In this document: piece by piece, positions 62,697 to 64,000 of the stretch
How positions within the stretch are numbered: the first letter of the stretch is position 1
Layout of the letters: each line of letters starts with the position of its first letter
NCBI RefSeq assembly: GCF_030403505.1
Contig: NZ_JAUEMJ010000001.1
Span: forward strand, 365,844-429,843
Direction of reading: 5' to 3'
Length of the DNA stretch: 64,000 nucleotides
From: Glycomyces tritici
GTDB lineage: Bacteria > Actinomycetota > Actinomycetes > Mycobacteriales > Micromonosporaceae
Notes under the pieces: generated by a model
Database searches by the model: none
The model's input: the letters and a program-made list of their open reading frames with translations, nothing else
What the model was told of the DNA's origin: nothing
Translations under genes and position numbers: made by a program

Positions 62697-62711
62697 CCGA
62701 CCACGAGCGAA

Positions 62712-62740
62712 CGTGCCGCGGCCGATTCGGCCGCGGCACG
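62712..62740. terminator. Terminator after the SDR gene
   Basis: Perfect 13-bp stem CGTGCCGCGGCCG with its complement and an ATT loop, followed by TTTGC. Confidence 0.78.
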
Positions 62741-62772
62741 TTTGCGCAGGTCGGCATTGCGACGCTGCAGGC

Positions 62773-62846
62773 TGTCGTACCGGCATGTCAGGGTTGATGC
62801 CGGGGGCCCATCGATGTCCGAATTGCCTGGACCCTCCGTTCACATT
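62773..62846 (+). repeat. Dispersed intergenic repeat, copy 1 of a pair
   Basis: Nearly exact consensus: TGTCGTACCGGCATGTCAGG, GTTGATGCCGGGGGCCC, ATCGATGTCCGAATTGCC, ACCCTCCGTTCACATT. It lies between convergent genes in the 328-bp gap 62697-63024, which otherwise contains two terminators. Confidence 0.88.
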
Positions 62847-62874
62847 CGGCCGCCGCCCAACCGCAACCCGGTGC

Positions 62875-62948
62875 TGTCGCACCCGCGTGTCAGGGTTGAT
62901 GCAGGGGACCCATCGATGTCCGATTTGCCGGGACCCTCCGTTCACATT
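62875..62948 (+). repeat. Dispersed intergenic repeat, copy 2 of a pair
   Basis: Direct repeat starting 102 bp after the first: TGTCGCACCCGCGTGTCAGG, GTTGATGCAGGGGACCC, ATCGATGTCCGATTTGCC, GGGACCCTCCGTTCACATT. Confidence 0.88.
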
Positions 62949-62976
62949 GCTCCCCCGCTCCAGCCCCGACGCAAAG

Positions 62977-63008
62977 GCGGAGCGGCGGGCCATGGCCCGC
63001 CGCTCCGC
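62977..63008 (-). terminator. Terminator of the DUF3618 gene
   Basis: Near-perfect 32-bp palindrome (GCGGAGCGGCGGGC and its complement around CATG), 16 bp past the stop at 63025. Confidence 0.72.
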
Positions 63009-63024
63009 TGCTCTGCGCGTCGCC

Positions 63025-63588
63025 TCAGTGGGTGAGGCGGCGCATCACCTTCTTGCGCTGCTTCTGCACCGTGGTCGCGGCCGAGCCGAAGACGTCCTTC
63101 GCCGCGGCCCAGCGCTTGCGCGAGGCCTGGCGCGCCGCCTTGCGGCGGCGCTCGGTCGCCTTGATCGCCTCGCGCGCCGCCTCACGGGCGGCCTTCGAGG
63201 TCCTGCGCTGATCGCGGATGACGTGCACCCCGACCACCGCCGCGGCCGCCGCACCGGTCGCCGCGACCACCACCGTCAACGGGTGGCGCCGCATCGGCGC
63301 GAACGGCCCGTGCGCGTGCGCGGCGTCCGGGTCGAGCCCGAGCTTCGACCGCAGCTCCAGCACGGAGTCGTTGACCCGCTCCCGGGTCCGCTCGGCGTCC
63401 CTCTCCAAGTCCGCAGTGGACTTGTGCTGGTCCGCCTCGGCGTCCTGGAGGGCCCAGTCGTGTTGTCGCACCAGGTTCTCCTCGGGGTGCTCGTCCTCCG
63501 GCTCGTAGGGCATGCCCACCGCCGGAGGCGGCGCGAGTCCTACGCCGGGCGGGACAGCCGCACTCGGCGGCACCGTCCATCCGGTCAT
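63025..63588 (-). CDS. DUF3618 membrane protein
   Basis: 187 residues: Pro-rich N-terminus, an amphipathic segment typical of DUF3618 (DLERDAERTRERVNDSVLEL, about 61-80), one hydrophobic helix (about 103-122) and a very basic C-terminal coil (KAAREAAREAIKATERRRKA). These small proteins pair with holin-like and YtxH proteins in actinobacteria, presumably in envelope structure. ATG 63588 overlaps the upstream gene's stop (ATGA). Confidence 0.8.
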   Translation of the reverse strand: MTGWTVPPSAAVPPGVGLAPPPAVGMPYEPEDEHPEENLVRQHDWALQDAEADQHKSTADLERDAERTRERVNDSVLELRSKLGLDPDAAHAHGPFAPMRRHPLTVVVAATGAAAAAVVGVHVIRDQRRTSKAAREAAREAIKATERRRKAARQASRKRWAAAKDVFGSAATTVQKQRKKVMRRLTH

Positions 63589-64000
63589 CGGTCCATCCTC
63601 CCTCGCAGGGCCCGGGCGTCTTCCCGGGCGTGCTCCATCGTCTCGTCGGGGACCGGCGGCATGGCCTCGCGGATCTTGGCGCGGCCCACCATCGCGAAGA
63701 TCCCCGCGACCGCCAGCAGCGCCACGCCCATCACGAGCGCGGCCAGCCACGCCGGCCACACCAGCGCGAGCGCGATGCCCGCCGCGAGGGCCAGCGCCGC
63801 CCCGCCGTAGACGGCGATGACGCCGGCGAGGGCGAACATGCCGCCGCCGAACGCGCCCCGCTTGGCCTTGTCGCCGATCTCGCGCGCTGCCAGTTGGGCT
63901 TCGACGCGGGCCAGGTGCGCCACCTGGGTCGTCAGGTCGCCGACGATCGCGCCGACCGAGCGGTCCTGCTCTTCCCAGTTGCGGCGGCCCCAGCTGCGGC
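63585..64000 (-). CDS. Phage-holin-family (DUF1469-like) membrane protein, 5' end beyond window
   Basis: The reading frame stays open to the right edge (DRSVGAIVGDLTTQVAHLAR, then VEAQLAAREIGDKAKRGAFG), so a start at GTG 63923 would cut the conserved helix and the true start lies outside. Two membrane helices (about GGGMFALAGVIAVYGGAALA and the one after it) and a short charged tail. The name comes from the Pfam family; in actinobacteria these are chromosomal envelope proteins, not prophage genes. Confidence 0.8.
   Translation of the reverse strand, partial: RSWGRRNWEEQDRSVGAIVGDLTTQVAHLARVEAQLAAREIGDKAKRGAFGGGMFALAGVIAVYGGAALALAAGIALALVWPAWLAALVMGVALLAVAGIFAMVGRAKIREAMPPVPDETMEHAREDARALRGRMDR

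Noticed and set aside
62800..62950. Short peptide frame with a CPICRDPPF stretch in the dispersed repeats
   Set aside because: The frame, start and cysteines are not kept between copies, so the repeat is not a small-protein gene.
63585..64000. Holin-family gene as evidence of a prophage
   Set aside because: No other phage genes; this family is a common chromosomal envelope protein next to DUF3618 in actinobacteria.

Overview
The window is chromosomal DNA from a high-GC actinobacterium. Evidence: GC near 70% in most genes, many GTG/TTG starts, and families largely confined to Actinobacteria (TIGR03085-type DinB protein, TIGR02234 Trp-associated membrane protein, DUF3618/holin pair, the DUF4178-DUF2617-DUF4247-DUF350-spermidine synthase set, a 180-kDa class NAD-glutamate dehydrogenase). 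A Glycomyces/Stackebrandtia-like genus is a guess only. No tRNA, rRNA, CRISPR array, transposase or prophage was seen.

Layout. 1-7.4 kb: sensor kinase cut by the window edge, methyltransferase, DinB-like protein, a WecG-type glycosyltransferase coupled to a GDP-mannose 3,5-epimerase-like enzyme, an orphan DUF234 protein, an acetyltransferase and a flavin monooxygenase. 7.4-12.5 kb: hisI, Trp-associated membrane protein, trpC, trpB, trpA, then lgt, without trpE at its usual place. 12.5-18.3 kb: RibD-like reductase, BCCT transporter, two MDR oxidoreductases and a GlxA-type regulator. 18.5-23.4 kb: heterodimeric ABC exporter and hisF. 23.4-26.3 kb: membrane protein-TetR operon under two perfect palindromes, then a CooC/MinD-like ATPase with a small conserved partner. 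26.4-30 kb: gluABCD-type amino-acid ABC importer. 30-37 kb: lipB, DUF1023 hydrolase, three ABC genes, ROK regulator. 37-42 kb: giant NAD-glutamate dehydrogenase. 42-46.5 kb: polyamine/DUF350 cluster. 46.6-51.4 kb: DHA2 exporter with its TetR repressor, rtcB, arginase-family enzyme. 51.5-53.7 kb: an in-frame RNase HI-thioredoxin/TPR fusion and a GDT1-family manganese transporter behind a yybP-ykoY riboswitch. 53.8-57.6 kb: MFS transporter and divergent ROK regulator, then a low-GC island with a lipoprotein and a regulator remnant. 57.6-62.7 kb: araBDA and a short-chain dehydrogenase. The end holds a DUF3618/holin-type envelope pair.

The most unusual signals are: (1) a dispersed, mostly paired intergenic repeat of about 74 bp at five loci; (2) the RNase HI-YbbN-like fusion; (3) the five-gene polyamine/DUF350 cluster of unknown role; (4) the ATPase plus partner pair; (5) two clear TetR operator arrangements; (6) three long G/C homopolymer tracts inside terminator-like hairpins that probably mark assembly artefacts.

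Protein names rest on motif recognition by eye and on memory of the families; no database search was run.
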